A stretch of 64,000 bases of DNA from Spirochaetes bacterium GWE1_32_154 (GTDB lineage: Bacteria; Spirochaetota; GWE2-31-10): positions 572,927 to 636,926 of the forward strand of contig MIAY01000001.1 in the NCBI GenBank assembly GCA_001829315.1, given 5' to 3'. The notes beneath the pieces are model-generated. The model was not told the origin of the DNA and did no database searches. It worked only from the letters and a program-made list of their open reading frames with translations. Below, in pieces: positions 34,386-42,891 of this stretch (position 1 is the first letter of the stretch; every line of letters starts with the position of its first letter). The translations under genes and the position numbers were made by a program.

Positions 34386-35062
34386 CTATACATTGTAGCG
34401 GTATAACCCGGGAATATATAAGTAAAACTGATTCAATTGTTGCATTATCATCAGTTTCATTAACCATCCAATCAGCTCTTATGACGATTATCAGGGGGCA
34501 ATCCGGTTCGGGCAAGTCAACGTTATTAAATATTTGCGGTCTGATTGATAATAACTTCGATGGAACATTAATATTTGAAAAAGACGGGATAATCGAAAAT
34601 TTTAATAAAGTAACTATAACAAATAAAATAAGTGATTTCAGAAAAAATAAAATTGGCTATATTACTCAGGATTTTGGACTGATAAACTTTCTGACAGTGT
34701 ATGATAATATACTTCTGCCGTTTCATACAAAGCCTGTTGAAAAACAATTAATCGATAAAGTTAACGAATTATCACGGATGATCGGGATATTTCATCTTTT
34801 AAAACGGTATCCTGAAAGTTTGTCGGGTGGTGAGAAACAGCGTGTTGCATTATGCCGGGTTTTCCTCAAAGGCCCCGATATACTTCTTGCCGATGAACCA
34901 ACTGCGAGACTGGATAAAAAAAATGCAGATACAGTTATTGGATATTTGAAAGAACTGCAGAAACAGTATAATAAAACGGTTGTCATTGTCACTCATGATG
35001 AGTCAGTGCAAGGTGACAGAGTTATTACATTAAAGGAAGGTGAAGTTGAAAGCATCATTTGA
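34382..35062 (+). CDS. ABC transporter ATP-binding protein (LolD/MacB type)
   Basis: The 226-aa ATPase energises the FtsX-like permease upstream, with which it shares a 4-nt ATGA overlap. Walker A is GQSGSGKSTLL (near 39), the Q-loop lies in GYITQDFGLI, the signature is LSGGEKQRVAL (near 143), Walker B is LLADEPTARLD, and the switch His is in VTHDE. All residues for hydrolysis are present. The family is that of lipoprotein- and peptide-exporting ABC systems; the cargo is not known. Confidence 0.88.
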   Translation: MTIHCSGITREYISKTDSIVALSSVSLTIQSALMTIIRGQSGSGKSTLLNICGLIDNNFDGTLIFEKDGIIENFNKVTITNKISDFRKNKIGYITQDFGLINFLTVYDNILLPFHTKPVEKQLIDKVNELSRMIGIFHLLKRYPESLSGGEKQRVALCRVFLKGPDILLADEPTARLDKKNADTVIGYLKELQKQYNKTVVIVTHDESVQGDRVITLKEGEVESII

Positions 35063-35072
35063 TAAGGTTACA

Positions 35073-35234
35073 ATGATGTTAAAGTTGTTTGAAGAAAATT
35101 TATTTGGAGAGAAAATGTTTTTTCAGACGTATGAAGATGCAATTGCCTTGATTCAATCTCACGGGTTTACGGTAAAACAGAGTGTTACTGAACGAAATAT
35201 CTATAGAGCGAGTTTTAGAAAAAAGGATAAATAA
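35073..35234 (+). CDS. Small protein within the ABC/radical SAM operon
   Basis: About 53 aa, with no recognised family. It contains a helical, Phe/Tyr-rich middle (MFFQTYEDAIALIQSHGF) and a basic, polar end (TERNIYRASFRKKDK). AAGG lies 6 nt before the tandem ATGs at 35073 and 35076; a shorter start at 35115 with GGAGAG upstream is also plausible. Its stop overlaps the ATG of the methyltransferase gene, so it is translated with its neighbours. It may be a chaperone or adaptor, or less likely a substrate peptide, since no Cys/Gly-rich core is seen. Confidence 0.5.
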   Translation: MMLKLFEENLFGEKMFFQTYEDAIALIQSHGFTVKQSVTERNIYRASFRKKDK

Positions 35235-36202
35235 TGAAGCTTAAAAGTTTTTTAAAAAGTATTTGTATCGGTTACCCGGTAATAGCTTATAAATATTGTA
35301 TGAATCAGAAAGTGTCATTGTCAGAATATCGCACCGGTTATGATAGGGCAGCTGTTACCTATGAGAGATGGCTTTGGCTTATGGGAAAAAATACTGATAA
35401 AATATTGAATGAAAAAACCATTCCCATACAGGAAAATGCTGTTATTGTTGATTTGTGTTGTGGAACGGGATACGTAACAAGAAAAGTAGACAGTTTCTTT
35501 CTGAAAAAAAACATAAAGAACTATACGATAAACTCTTGTGATTTATCAGAGCAAATGCTTACTGAGGCTTCGGTTTATAATTCACCCCATATTAATTATA
35601 TTGTAGATGATGCTATTGTGTTTTTAAAAAGTCTTGAAGCTGATTCTGTTGATGCTCTTTATTGTGCATGGGCTATTTATTATTGTAATCATGCGGCATT
35701 ATTTTTTCAGTTAAATCGAGTGATGAAAAAAGACGGGATTGTTGGTTTTATCGCAAATTGCAAAGGGACGCTTGAGGATATAGAAAAGATTTTTCTTGAA
35801 ACGATGGTGGAATCTCCTGAAAATATCGCAAAGATAATGGATATTAAATTTTCTATTCCTTCGTCAGTGAATTCAATAACGAAAGGGTTATCACAATATG
35901 GGTTTGAAATTCACTCCTCCGGTGAAGGTGAGGAAATTATGAAATTTGATACACCTGAGGAACTTGTTACCTGGTTATACGAAACCGGTGCAATTGCCGG
36001 AACAAAAGAGATTTTCAAAGATGGAAATAAGGCGATCAAAACAATTGTTGAAAAAGTAAAAAAATACAAAAAGCAAGGTGAGTCTTTTTGCATTAACCAT
36101 AGATTTATCTATGGTGTTTATAAAAGAAGCGTGAGTAAAATTAAAAAGAGGAAAGTGTATGATTGTAAGAAATATAACTGTTTTATTAAGAATGATATTT
36201 GA
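35234..36202 (+). CDS. Class I SAM-dependent methyltransferase
   Basis: The 322-aa protein has a Rossmann methyltransferase core: motif I VIVDLCCGTGYVTR (near 72), motif II INSCDLSEQMLTEA, and a following ALYCAWAIYYCNHAALFFQLNRVMKKDG segment typical of the UbiE/Methyltransf_11 type. A C-terminal basic tail (about 270-322) is extra. It may modify a small molecule, lipid or peptide made with the radical SAM protein whose gene overlaps by 44 nt. The start overlaps the stop of the small gene upstream. Confidence 0.78.
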   Translation: MKLKSFLKSICIGYPVIAYKYCMNQKVSLSEYRTGYDRAAVTYERWLWLMGKNTDKILNEKTIPIQENAVIVDLCCGTGYVTRKVDSFFLKKNIKNYTINSCDLSEQMLTEASVYNSPHINYIVDDAIVFLKSLEADSVDALYCAWAIYYCNHAALFFQLNRVMKKDGIVGFIANCKGTLEDIEKIFLETMVESPENIAKIMDIKFSIPSSVNSITKGLSQYGFEIHSSGEGEEIMKFDTPEELVTWLYETGAIAGTKEIFKDGNKAIKTIVEKVKKYKKQGESFCINHRFIYGVYKRSVSKIKKRKVYDCKKYNCFIKNDI

Positions 36203-37427
36203 TATTCGATCATATCGATTGTTAAAAAGAATTCATTCCATGTATAAAAATGATCCTCTGTATAGCCTGAAAAAAATTATTGTTTCATCACTCAATACGG
36301 TGAAAAATGATAAAATTAATTATTTCAATAATGATTATATAGTAACTTCTTTTTTACCGCCATTATTTTCAAACGCGTTTATATCGGTACTTGAGGCGGT
36401 GCGGGAAAGCGAAAATAAATTTACCCAACAGGCACATGCCAAACGATGTGGACCGATTTCGTTTTTTCTTTCAATTACCGATCGTTGCAATTACAATTGT
36501 ATTCATTGCAGCGCCAAAAATAGAGCAGGAAATAATGAACTGACAACTGATGAATGGTTACAAACTATTAAAAATATACAGGATATTAAAACCGCAATAA
36601 TTGGTTTTACCGGTGGTGAAGCATTAATGAGAGATGATTTAACCAGGATGATACGTTCTGTTCATGATGATTCAATAACAATTTTGTATACGAATGGCAG
36701 ATTGTTATCATACGAAAAGGCAGTTGAGCTTAAATCTGCCGGGTTATATGCGGTGGGTGTCAGTTTTGATTCTTTTAATGAAAATGAACATAATGCCATA
36801 CGAAACAATCAATCAGGGTTTTCAGATGCCGTTTGCGCTTTACAAAATGCGTCAAGAGCAGGTCTTTATACAATAGCTCAACTTGTGCTTTTACGAAATA
36901 GAATTGATAAAAAATTTGTATATGAATATATGAAATTTGTTAAAAAACTCGGAGTACATGAGGTTCGAATATTAGAACCGATTAAAGCCGGGCATCTTCT
37001 TAATGAAAATGATGATTTCTTTCTTACTAAAGATGATAGAAAAAGGCTTATTAATATTCAAAAGTATATTAACAATATACCGGGTATGCCCAAACTTACC
37101 ACATTTGCACATACAGAAAGTTTTGAACAATTCGGATGCGGTGCCGGGACTCAACATTCATATATTACATCAGAAGGCGAGTTGCTTCCTTGTGACTTTG
37201 TTCCTTTGTCATTTGGTAATGTAAAAAGAAAACCACTTAGTAGATTATGGCGTGAAATGAATGATACAATGGGTAATCCGAAAGACGGTTGTTTTGCATT
37301 TACGATACAGAATGACTTGCAGAAAAATAAATCACTTCAATTCCCGTTGCCGGAAGAAATATCAAAAGAAATTTGTGCCGCACATAAGAAAGAGGAATTT
37401 CCCAAATTTTATCGTATTCTAAGGTAA
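36159..37427 (+). CDS. Radical SAM protein with SPASM-like C-terminus
   Basis: The 422-aa protein has a CX3CX2C cluster (DRCNYNCIHCSAK, Cys110, 114 and 117) for the SAM-binding [4Fe-4S] site. Downstream it has GFTGGEALMRDD and VGVSFDSFNENEHNAIR as in PqqE/AlbA-type enzymes. The C-terminal FGCGAGTQHSY to GELLPCDF segment, with later Cys residues (DGCFAF, EICAAH), resembles a SPASM/twitch auxiliary cluster domain, though shorter than usual. About 95 N-terminal residues are basic and unassigned. Such proteins modify peptides or cofactors. AGAGGA lies 6 nt before the ATG. Confidence 0.85.
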   Translation: MIVRNITVLLRMIFDIRSYRLLKRIHSMYKNDPLYSLKKIIVSSLNTVKNDKINYFNNDYIVTSFLPPLFSNAFISVLEAVRESENKFTQQAHAKRCGPISFFLSITDRCNYNCIHCSAKNRAGNNELTTDEWLQTIKNIQDIKTAIIGFTGGEALMRDDLTRMIRSVHDDSITILYTNGRLLSYEKAVELKSAGLYAVGVSFDSFNENEHNAIRNNQSGFSDAVCALQNASRAGLYTIAQLVLLRNRIDKKFVYEYMKFVKKLGVHEVRILEPIKAGHLLNENDDFFLTKDDRKRLINIQKYINNIPGMPKLTTFAHTESFEQFGCGAGTQHSYITSEGELLPCDFVPLSFGNVKRKPLSRLWREMNDTMGNPKDGCFAFTIQNDLQKNKSLQFPLPEEISKEICAAHKKEEFPKFYRILR

Positions 37428-37430
37428 GCT

Positions 37431-38210
37431 ATGCCATATATAGAATATTGTAGCAGTTTAATTTTTTATGAAACATGCGGTGAGGGGAAGCCTTTACTTT
37501 TTATTCATGACTGGAATACTTCAAGCCGTCTATTTAAACGGTTTTGTCCTGCACATTTTTTTAAAAATTATATGGTAATACTTTTTGATTTACCGGGTTT
37601 CGGAAAATCAGAAATGATACATACAATGGAACCTGATACTATTCGATGTATTATTAATAAAATATTGGATGAACTTTGCATTAATGAAATATCTGTTATG
37701 GGGTTATGTCTCGGAAGTGTATTTGCTCTTGATTATGCAATAAAAGAGAGTCGAAGAGTAATTCGTTTATTTCTTCTTGAGCCGATTATTACATTCCCTT
37801 GTATTTTCTGTCTTTTTTTCAGTCCGGTCGCCGGGCGATATTTTCTCAGGTTTTGTCTAAAAACCAAACCCGGTTTATGGTTATTTAATAGAATTGCATT
37901 AAAACATGATGGTTTCTACAGTAAAATGCTTAATGGTATCGTTTCAAAGGTAAATGCAGATAATTCATTGTATTATTTGAAAATGCTTTATGTATATTCT
38001 ACAATTAATCATTATGAAAAAGCAAAGAATATTAATGCAAAAACGGTAATTATAACGGGAAGTAAAACATTTAAACACATTAAAAAATGTGCAATAAAAT
38101 TAAATGTCGTAATACCTGATTCTACTGAAAAAAAGCTTGGTGGTGTAGGACATTTTCTTCTGCTTGAAGCGTTTAATGAGATCTGCAGTATAATTGAGAA
38201 TGATTTATAA
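37431..38210 (+). CDS. Alpha/beta hydrolase-fold protein with Cys at the nucleophile position
   Basis: The 259-aa protein has the hydrolase fold: LLFIHDWNT (oxyanion strand), VILFDLPGFGKSE, the nucleophile elbow VMGLCLGS (91-96) and a C-terminal His in GGVGHFLLLEAF. The elbow holds Cys93 instead of Ser. The usual Asp after the sixth strand is missing (VIITGSKTFKHI). Activity as a thiol hydrolase, acyl-transfer or binding protein is possible. It closes the ABC/radical SAM operon (3 nt after the radical SAM stop) and overlaps the 3' end of the convergent lipoprotein gene by 6 nt. Confidence 0.75.
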   Translation: MPYIEYCSSLIFYETCGEGKPLLFIHDWNTSSRLFKRFCPAHFFKNYMVILFDLPGFGKSEMIHTMEPDTIRCIINKILDELCINEISVMGLCLGSVFALDYAIKESRRVIRLFLLEPIITFPCIFCLFFSPVAGRYFLRFCLKTKPGLWLFNRIALKHDGFYSKMLNGIVSKVNADNSLYYLKMLYVYSTINHYEKAKNINAKTVIITGSKTFKHIKKCAIKLNVVIPDSTEKKLGGVGHFLLLEAFNEICSIIENDL

Positions 38211-39179
38211 ACGATTAATCTTAAAGGTATAGTATCTTCTATATCCATCAACGGCTCGAACAATGGCTATAAATTCTTCCGGCTGGTCAGCTATTTTAAA
38301 TTCATATTTACTATTTACAGGGAGTGTTATTTTCTGTGGTGTTTTTTTATTATACATTGAAATGGTTGCATTAGGATCAGCCGGGAATAACTCAAAAGTC
38401 ACTGCCGTTTCAGCAGGTTTTATCAGTGCGGTGTAGCTTGAATTTTCCGGTGATAATTGCTCTGCAAATATTCCCGGTGTTATGGCGATGCTTTTTAAAT
38501 CAGCATTTTCATATCGTATAACATTAAAAGAATAATTTGATGATGTGTGCTCTTCTTTTTCAACCTGGATTTGTAATGTGTTTGCTCCGACTTTTATAGC
38601 AATGGGGGGGGAATATTTTCCCTGATCCAATACGGTGAAAGATGAATTATTAAGGGAATATGAAACAACACCTTCATCTGAAACAGGATTTATATATATA
38701 TATCGCCCCCGGTTAGGAACGCCAAGTTTGTATTCAGTAATTGAATTCGAAAAAGCAGGAACTAAAAGACCCGGTGTTATTTTTAAAGCAGATAATTCTA
38801 TTGATTTTTTTGTTTTATCACCGGATGAAACTTTATATGTTTTAATGTGGTTTTTATTAATAACTATAATGACAAATGTGTTTGTTTTTGATGTCAGTTC
38901 AATATCCGGTGAGATATCGCCGTTACTTATATAGGTAAAATCGCCTTCATTTAATGAATAAAATATTTTTGCTCCATATCCGGAAGAAACTACGCTCATA
39001 TTTGTTTTGGTGATAATAGTATCAGATGAGAATGAATATTCAAAAATATCATTTGAAAACGCAGGTGTTAGTTGACAGTTTGATAATTCTATATCAAGTA
39101 ATTCCGGTTCAATATTTCTTGAGCACGCAATAATGAAAAGAAGAAAAAATATAGAATACATGCCAATTTTATTATTCAT
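38205..39179 (-). CDS. Lipoprotein with three cadherin-like beta-sandwich repeats
   Basis: The 324-aa protein has a lipoprotein signal (MNNKIGMYSIFFLLFIIAC, Cys19). Three repeats of about 90 residues match the Cadherin-like (PF12733) pattern LxxLxITPGxLxPAFSxxxxxY: LSNCQLTPAFSNDIFEYSF, ALKITPGLLVPAFSNSITEY and SIAITPGIFAEQLSPENSSY. Such domains occur in exposed envelope proteins. Codons TCC-CCC-CCC within repeat 2 give a C8 run (38604-38611). Slippage there would truncate the protein. GAGGT precedes the ATG. Confidence 0.78.
   Translation of the reverse strand: MNNKIGMYSIFFLLFIIACSRNIEPELLDIELSNCQLTPAFSNDIFEYSFSSDTIITKTNMSVVSSGYGAKIFYSLNEGDFTYISNGDISPDIELTSKTNTFVIIVINKNHIKTYKVSSGDKTKKSIELSALKITPGLLVPAFSNSITEYKLGVPNRGRYIYINPVSDEGVVSYSLNNSSFTVLDQGKYSPPIAIKVGANTLQIQVEKEEHTSSNYSFNVIRYENADLKSIAITPGIFAEQLSPENSSYTALIKPAETAVTFELFPADPNATISMYNKKTPQKITLPVNSKYEFKIADQPEEFIAIVRAVDGYRRYYTFKINRL
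38604..38611. repeat. C8 tract inside a lipoprotein gene
   Basis: Eight consecutive C on the coding (minus) strand encode Ser-Pro-Pro in the second beta-sandwich repeat. Homopolymers of this length can vary by slippage, which would shift the frame. Confidence 0.5.
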
Positions 39180-39212
39180 AGTTCTACCTCAACGTATTGC
39201 TTTTTTAATAAG

Positions 39213-40199
39213 CTATATTAAAAGACCGGTCATTGTTAATTCATCTCTATCATGATAAAGATGAATTAACGTATATTCTGTTTTATTAATGATACTATTT
39301 TTTTCAATTTCGTCAATTAAAGTTATCGGATTAACATGTCCGAATTTAAAATTTATTACAAATGCCCGGCATCTTCTTTGAGTAAACCACTGTTCAATGA
39401 TCTCTATGATTCTATGAGGTTCCTCAACCATATCGCAAAAGAGCCAGTCTATTTTTTGTTCGGGTACATATTTAAATGCATCACTTTTTAAATGAATAAT
39501 ATGGTTATTATCTTTCGCACCGCCCTTTAACGGGCCATTATCAATTGCATAAGAAATAGCACCACGCTTTGCTGCACTATAACTCCAGCCACCAGGTGCA
39601 GCACCCAGATCAACGATTATGTCACCTTCGCCCGGAGAATTGCCTGAGATACCATACGCTTCTTCAACTTTCAAATATGATCGTGAAGGAGCGGCCTGGT
39701 CATCAGCCATTCTTCTTTGCCCGTTATAATAATAATTAATACCAACTGCAACTTTATTAAAATCAAAAAAATAAACAAAAAGCCCCCGGTGTTTACCTTT
39801 TTCAAGTTTATTACCGGTATTCATCAGTTTTGAAATTCGTGACATTCTTTTTTTTATAATTACATCAAATGCATCAGACACCGATGATGATCTTCGTGAT
39901 AAACCATTGATAACTTTTGATTCAATGAATATTGAATTCCAGTTGTTTTCAAATTGATGGTTTTTATTAGCATTAATAAAAAAATCAAAAATTGAACCTG
40001 CTAAATTATTAACAGTATCTGCTTCAATTATTGAAACTGCCTCACAAATAAAATGAGGAAAAACTGTTTTGTGAAGCATTTTATCGTTATATAAAACTGC
40101 AGAATCATCTTTCTCCTGACACTTTACACCACGTAAAACGGTAAGTTCTTCTTCTAAAAGTGCAGAAAAACCACTTTGACCAACTGCAATACTAATCAT
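39213..40199 (-). CDS. rlmM: 23S rRNA C2498 2'-O-ribose methyltransferase RlmM-like
   Basis: The 328-aa protein carries an N-terminal THUMP-like region and an FtsJ/RrmJ-type methyltransferase domain. Diagnostic RlmM blocks are APSRSYLKVEEAYG, VDLGAAPGGWSYS, AIDNGPLKGG and WLFCDMVEEPHRI, with FVINFKFG at the end supplying the catalytic Lys region. It methylates the 2'-OH of a 23S rRNA cytidine. It starts 2 nt after the carbonic anhydrase stop and is co-transcribed with it. Confidence 0.85.
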   Translation of the reverse strand: MISIAVGQSGFSALLEEELTVLRGVKCQEKDDSAVLYNDKMLHKTVFPHFICEAVSIIEADTVNNLAGSIFDFFINANKNHQFENNWNSIFIESKVINGLSRRSSSVSDAFDVIIKKRMSRISKLMNTGNKLEKGKHRGLFVYFFDFNKVAVGINYYYNGQRRMADDQAAPSRSYLKVEEAYGISGNSPGEGDIIVDLGAAPGGWSYSAAKRGAISYAIDNGPLKGGAKDNNHIIHLKSDAFKYVPEQKIDWLFCDMVEEPHRIIEIIEQWFTQRRCRAFVINFKFGHVNPITLIDEIEKNSIINKTEYTLIHLYHDRDELTMTGLLI

Positions 40200-40201
40200 A
40201 T

Positions 40202-40825
40202 TTATTCTATTACCTCAAAAAAGCCTGTTTCTTTATTATAGTTATAAACTTCGCCTGTTTCTATTATATAATACCAGCCAAATATTTTTAATTTCCCGTC
40301 AATATATTTATCAGCAATAAAAGGATACGTTAACAGATGTTTTATCTGTTCAACAATATTAATTTGTTCCGCCATCCATTCCATTCTCTCAACTGATTCA
40401 TCTTCCAGTTTCTGCATTACTTTATCGCGTACAGGGGAGGCAAGTTCAAGCCATTTTTTTACATGAGGAACTTTGTCTAATTCAACAGGATCATCAAAAA
40501 GTGAAGCGCACCCGCCACAATTTGAATGTCCGCATACAACAATATTTTCGACATTTAATATTTGAACAGCATATTCTATTGCCGATGTAGTAGCAACAAA
40601 CTCTTCTGTTTCACGATAAGGTGGAACAAGGTTTGCTATATTTCTAACGACGAATAATTCGCCGGGGAGTGTATTTGTAATAAGATTTGGAACGACCCTG
40701 GAATCTGAGCATCCTATAAAAAGGGTGTGGGGAACTTGAGTGTTTCCTAAATTAGTAAAAAGATTTTTATGTGATTCAAAATCAATGTTTTTGAATTTAA
40801 CAATTCCTTCTTTTAGTTTATCCAT
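40202..40825 (-). CDS. Beta-class carbonic anhydrase
   Basis: The 207-aa zinc enzyme interconverts CO2 and bicarbonate in the cytosol. Zinc ligands are in GCSDSR (Cys near 39 with Asp/Arg pair) and VCGHSNCGGC (His and Cys near 98-101). RNIANLVPP and the C-terminal INIVEQIKHL are family hallmarks. AAGGAGGG is 5 nt before the ATG. It is followed by rlmM with a 2-nt gap and preceded by tcdA. Confidence 0.95.
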   Translation of the reverse strand: MDKLKEGIVKFKNIDFESHKNLFTNLGNTQVPHTLFIGCSDSRVVPNLITNTLPGELFVVRNIANLVPPYRETEEFVATTSAIEYAVQILNVENIVVCGHSNCGGCASLFDDPVELDKVPHVKKWLELASPVRDKVMQKLEDESVERMEWMAEQINIVEQIKHLLTYPFIADKYIDGKLKIFGWYYIIETGEVYNYNKETGFFEVIE

Positions 40826-40898
40826 TGTGACCCTCCTTGATATATTTATAGTTTATTTTGAGATTGAAATCAACCTTTTGTTTTGATAGATAATTTAA

Positions 40899-41657
40899 TT
40901 ATCGTATTCCGAGAAGTTCACGAATGACAACACTGGCAATAATCATACCGGCAGCCGGCGGAACAAACGAAATACTACCGGGTACTTTGTGGCGTGTTGT
41001 GCATTTTCGGGTTGTTCCAACCGGGCAAACGCAGGAAACTGCACAATCATTTGATTCTGTTAGGACGGTTTTTACCGGTTCTTCTTTTGAATAAATAACT
41101 TTTAATCGTTTCACACCGCGTTTTTTTAATTCCTGTCGCATAACACGGGCTAATGGGCAAACAGTCGTTTTATATATATCAGTTATCTCAAGTCGTTCGG
41201 GATGAAATTTATTACCGGTTCCCATTGAGCTGATAATCGGGATTTTTCGTGCAATACTTTCCATAACAAGGCCGATTTTCGCAGTTACCGTATCTATGGC
41301 ATCTATTATGTAATCAGTATCATCAGTTACTAAAGATTCATTGTTGCCGGGCAGGTAAAATTGCTGATGAATTACAACATTGGCATCGGGATTTATTTCA
41401 AGAATTCTATCACGCATTACTTCAACTTTTGGTTTTCCGATAGTTTTTCTTGTTGCGATAATTTGCCTGTTCAGGTTAGTTAAGCACACAAGATCATCAT
41501 CCACAAGTATAAAACTGCCAATTCCTGCTCGTGCTAAAGCCTCGACTGCATACGAACCGACACCGCCGACACCAAATACTGCAATTTTACTGTTGCGTAG
41601 CGTATGTAACCCGTCTGTACCTATAATCATTTCTGTTCTTGAAAACTGATGAAGCAT
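40899..41657 (-). CDS. tcdA: tRNA threonylcarbamoyladenosine dehydratase (TcdA/CsdL)
   Basis: The 252-aa E1-like enzyme cyclises t6A to ct6A at position 37 of tRNAs reading ANN codons. It starts with FSRTEMIIGTDGLHTL. The ATP-binding loop is VFGVGGVGSYAVEALARAG (near 30), followed by DDDLVCLTNLNRQ and the SMGTGNKFHPERLEI and YKTTVCPLARVMR blocks specific to TcdA. A Cys-rich stretch near 215 (NDCAVSCVCPVG) differs from the usual sequence and may bind metal. GAGGGTGG precedes the ATG at 41657. Confidence 0.9.
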   Translation of the reverse strand: MLHQFSRTEMIIGTDGLHTLRNSKIAVFGVGGVGSYAVEALARAGIGSFILVDDDLVCLTNLNRQIIATRKTIGKPKVEVMRDRILEINPDANVVIHQQFYLPGNNESLVTDDTDYIIDAIDTVTAKIGLVMESIARKIPIISSMGTGNKFHPERLEITDIYKTTVCPLARVMRQELKKRGVKRLKVIYSKEEPVKTVLTESNDCAVSCVCPVGTTRKCTTRHKVPGSISFVPPAAGMIIASVVIRELLGIR

Positions 41658-41771
41658 TTTATTCCACCCTCTGAACTCTTGTAACAAAAAAATATAAATA
41701 TTGCAAATTTGAAAAATTTAATAGCTAAGAATACTATATTTTTGTATAAAATTTTTTAATCAGGAGCGGTT

Positions 41772-42467
41772 ATGAACCAAAATACAATACCAAAAAAGAT
41801 TAAGGCAGTAATTTTTGATTTTGATGGTACTATAGTTGATAGTGAAGATAATTATTATGAGGCTGATAGATTGCTTTTGAAAAGTTTTGGATATGATTTT
41901 ACAAAAGATATGAAGAAGAAATATGTTGGTATTGGCAATTTTCCAATGATGCAGGATATTAAAAAAGTATATAACTTAACTGCCGGAGTTGATGAGTTAT
42001 TACTTCTGAAAAATAATTTGTATCTTGATTTAGCACGTAAACAAACTATTGTTTTTCCTGAAATGAAAATCTTTTTGAAATTATTACATGAGACCGGATA
42101 TATAATTGCATTAGCTTCAGGTTCATCACAGATAATATTAAATGAATTAACAGATGCTCTTGGTATCAGTAATTTTTTTAATACGATTGTTTCAACTGAA
42201 GCCGTTGGAAAAGGGAAGCCTGATCCCGCTGTTTTTATCTATGCTGGTGAAAAAATATCCGTCAGTTCAGATGAGATTGTTGTTGTTGAAGATTCAATAT
42301 ACGGAGTTGAAGCAGCAAAAAGAGCTTTTATGCGATGTATCGCAGTTCCTTATCTTACTGAAAAACCATTAGCTGATATCTTTTATAAAGCTGATTTGCT
42401 ATTTGAAGATGGAATGAAATCATTTACCGGTGAGAAAGCTTTTGAATGGGTTTCAAATATTCAATAA
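41772..42467 (+). CDS. HAD-family phosphatase (beta-phosphoglucomutase-like)
   Basis: The 231-aa hydrolase has HAD motif I IFDFDGTIVDSED (nucleophile and acid Asp), motif II LASGSSQ, motif III Lys in GKGKPDPAVF and motif IV VVEDSIYGVEAAKRA. The helical cap between residues 20 and 90 puts it with phosphoglycolate phosphatase, beta-phosphoglucomutase and sugar-phosphatase proteins. Substrate unknown. AGGAG precedes the ATG. It overlaps the convergent rseC gene by 7 nt. Confidence 0.85.
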   Translation: MNQNTIPKKIKAVIFDFDGTIVDSEDNYYEADRLLLKSFGYDFTKDMKKKYVGIGNFPMMQDIKKVYNLTAGVDELLLLKNNLYLDLARKQTIVFPEMKIFLKLLHETGYIIALASGSSQIILNELTDALGISNFFNTIVSTEAVGKGKPDPAVFIYAGEKISVSSDEIVVVEDSIYGVEAAKRAFMRCIAVPYLTEKPLADIFYKADLLFEDGMKSFTGEKAFEWVSNIQ

Positions 42468-42868
42468 TCATCTTTTGAAATTGTACCGGTTAAACTATTT
42501 AATAAACCTTTTTTATAAATCAAAAATAGTAGTAATGAAGTGCATGTAACCGTAATAAATGCACCGGCAATACCGGCTAATTCATTGTGAGCTATTGTAT
42601 TTCCAATAAAAAAACCTGCAAAAAGTGATATAACAGGAGTTAAGAATATCAGTAAAGACGCAATAATTTTTTTCTCAGGGGTAATGTCGAGTGTTATTTT
42701 ATCGCCTGTTTTCAACCCGGGAATCAGTCGTGCCTTGAAAATATTCTCTGATTCCGGTGGCCTTGATGCACATCCGATTTTACAGTTATTGCAACTGTCA
42801 TACCCATGTCTTTTTATTGTGACCTCATTTTTTTTGTAATCAATTGATTCTACTACACCTTTTATCAT
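42461..42868 (-). CDS. rseC: RseC/MucC-family membrane protein
   Basis: The 135-aa inner-membrane protein has an N-terminal domain with the Cys motif CNNCKIGCAS (near 26-35) and two transmembrane helices (about 67-87 and 95-117), as in RseC. Family members support sigma-E regulation or electron transfer through the Rnf-type/SoxR-reducing system. No rnf genes are in this window. AAAGGA lies 6 nt before the ATG. It is downstream of the coiled-coil protein on the same strand (23-nt gap). Confidence 0.8.
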   Translation of the reverse strand: MIKGVVESIDYKKNEVTIKRHGYDSCNNCKIGCASRPPESENIFKARLIPGLKTGDKITLDITPEKKIIASLLIFLTPVISLFAGFFIGNTIAHNELAGIAGAFITVTCTSLLLFLIYKKGLLNSLTGTISKDDY

Positions 42869-42891
42869 TTAATTTCCTTTATCGGTTCCCT

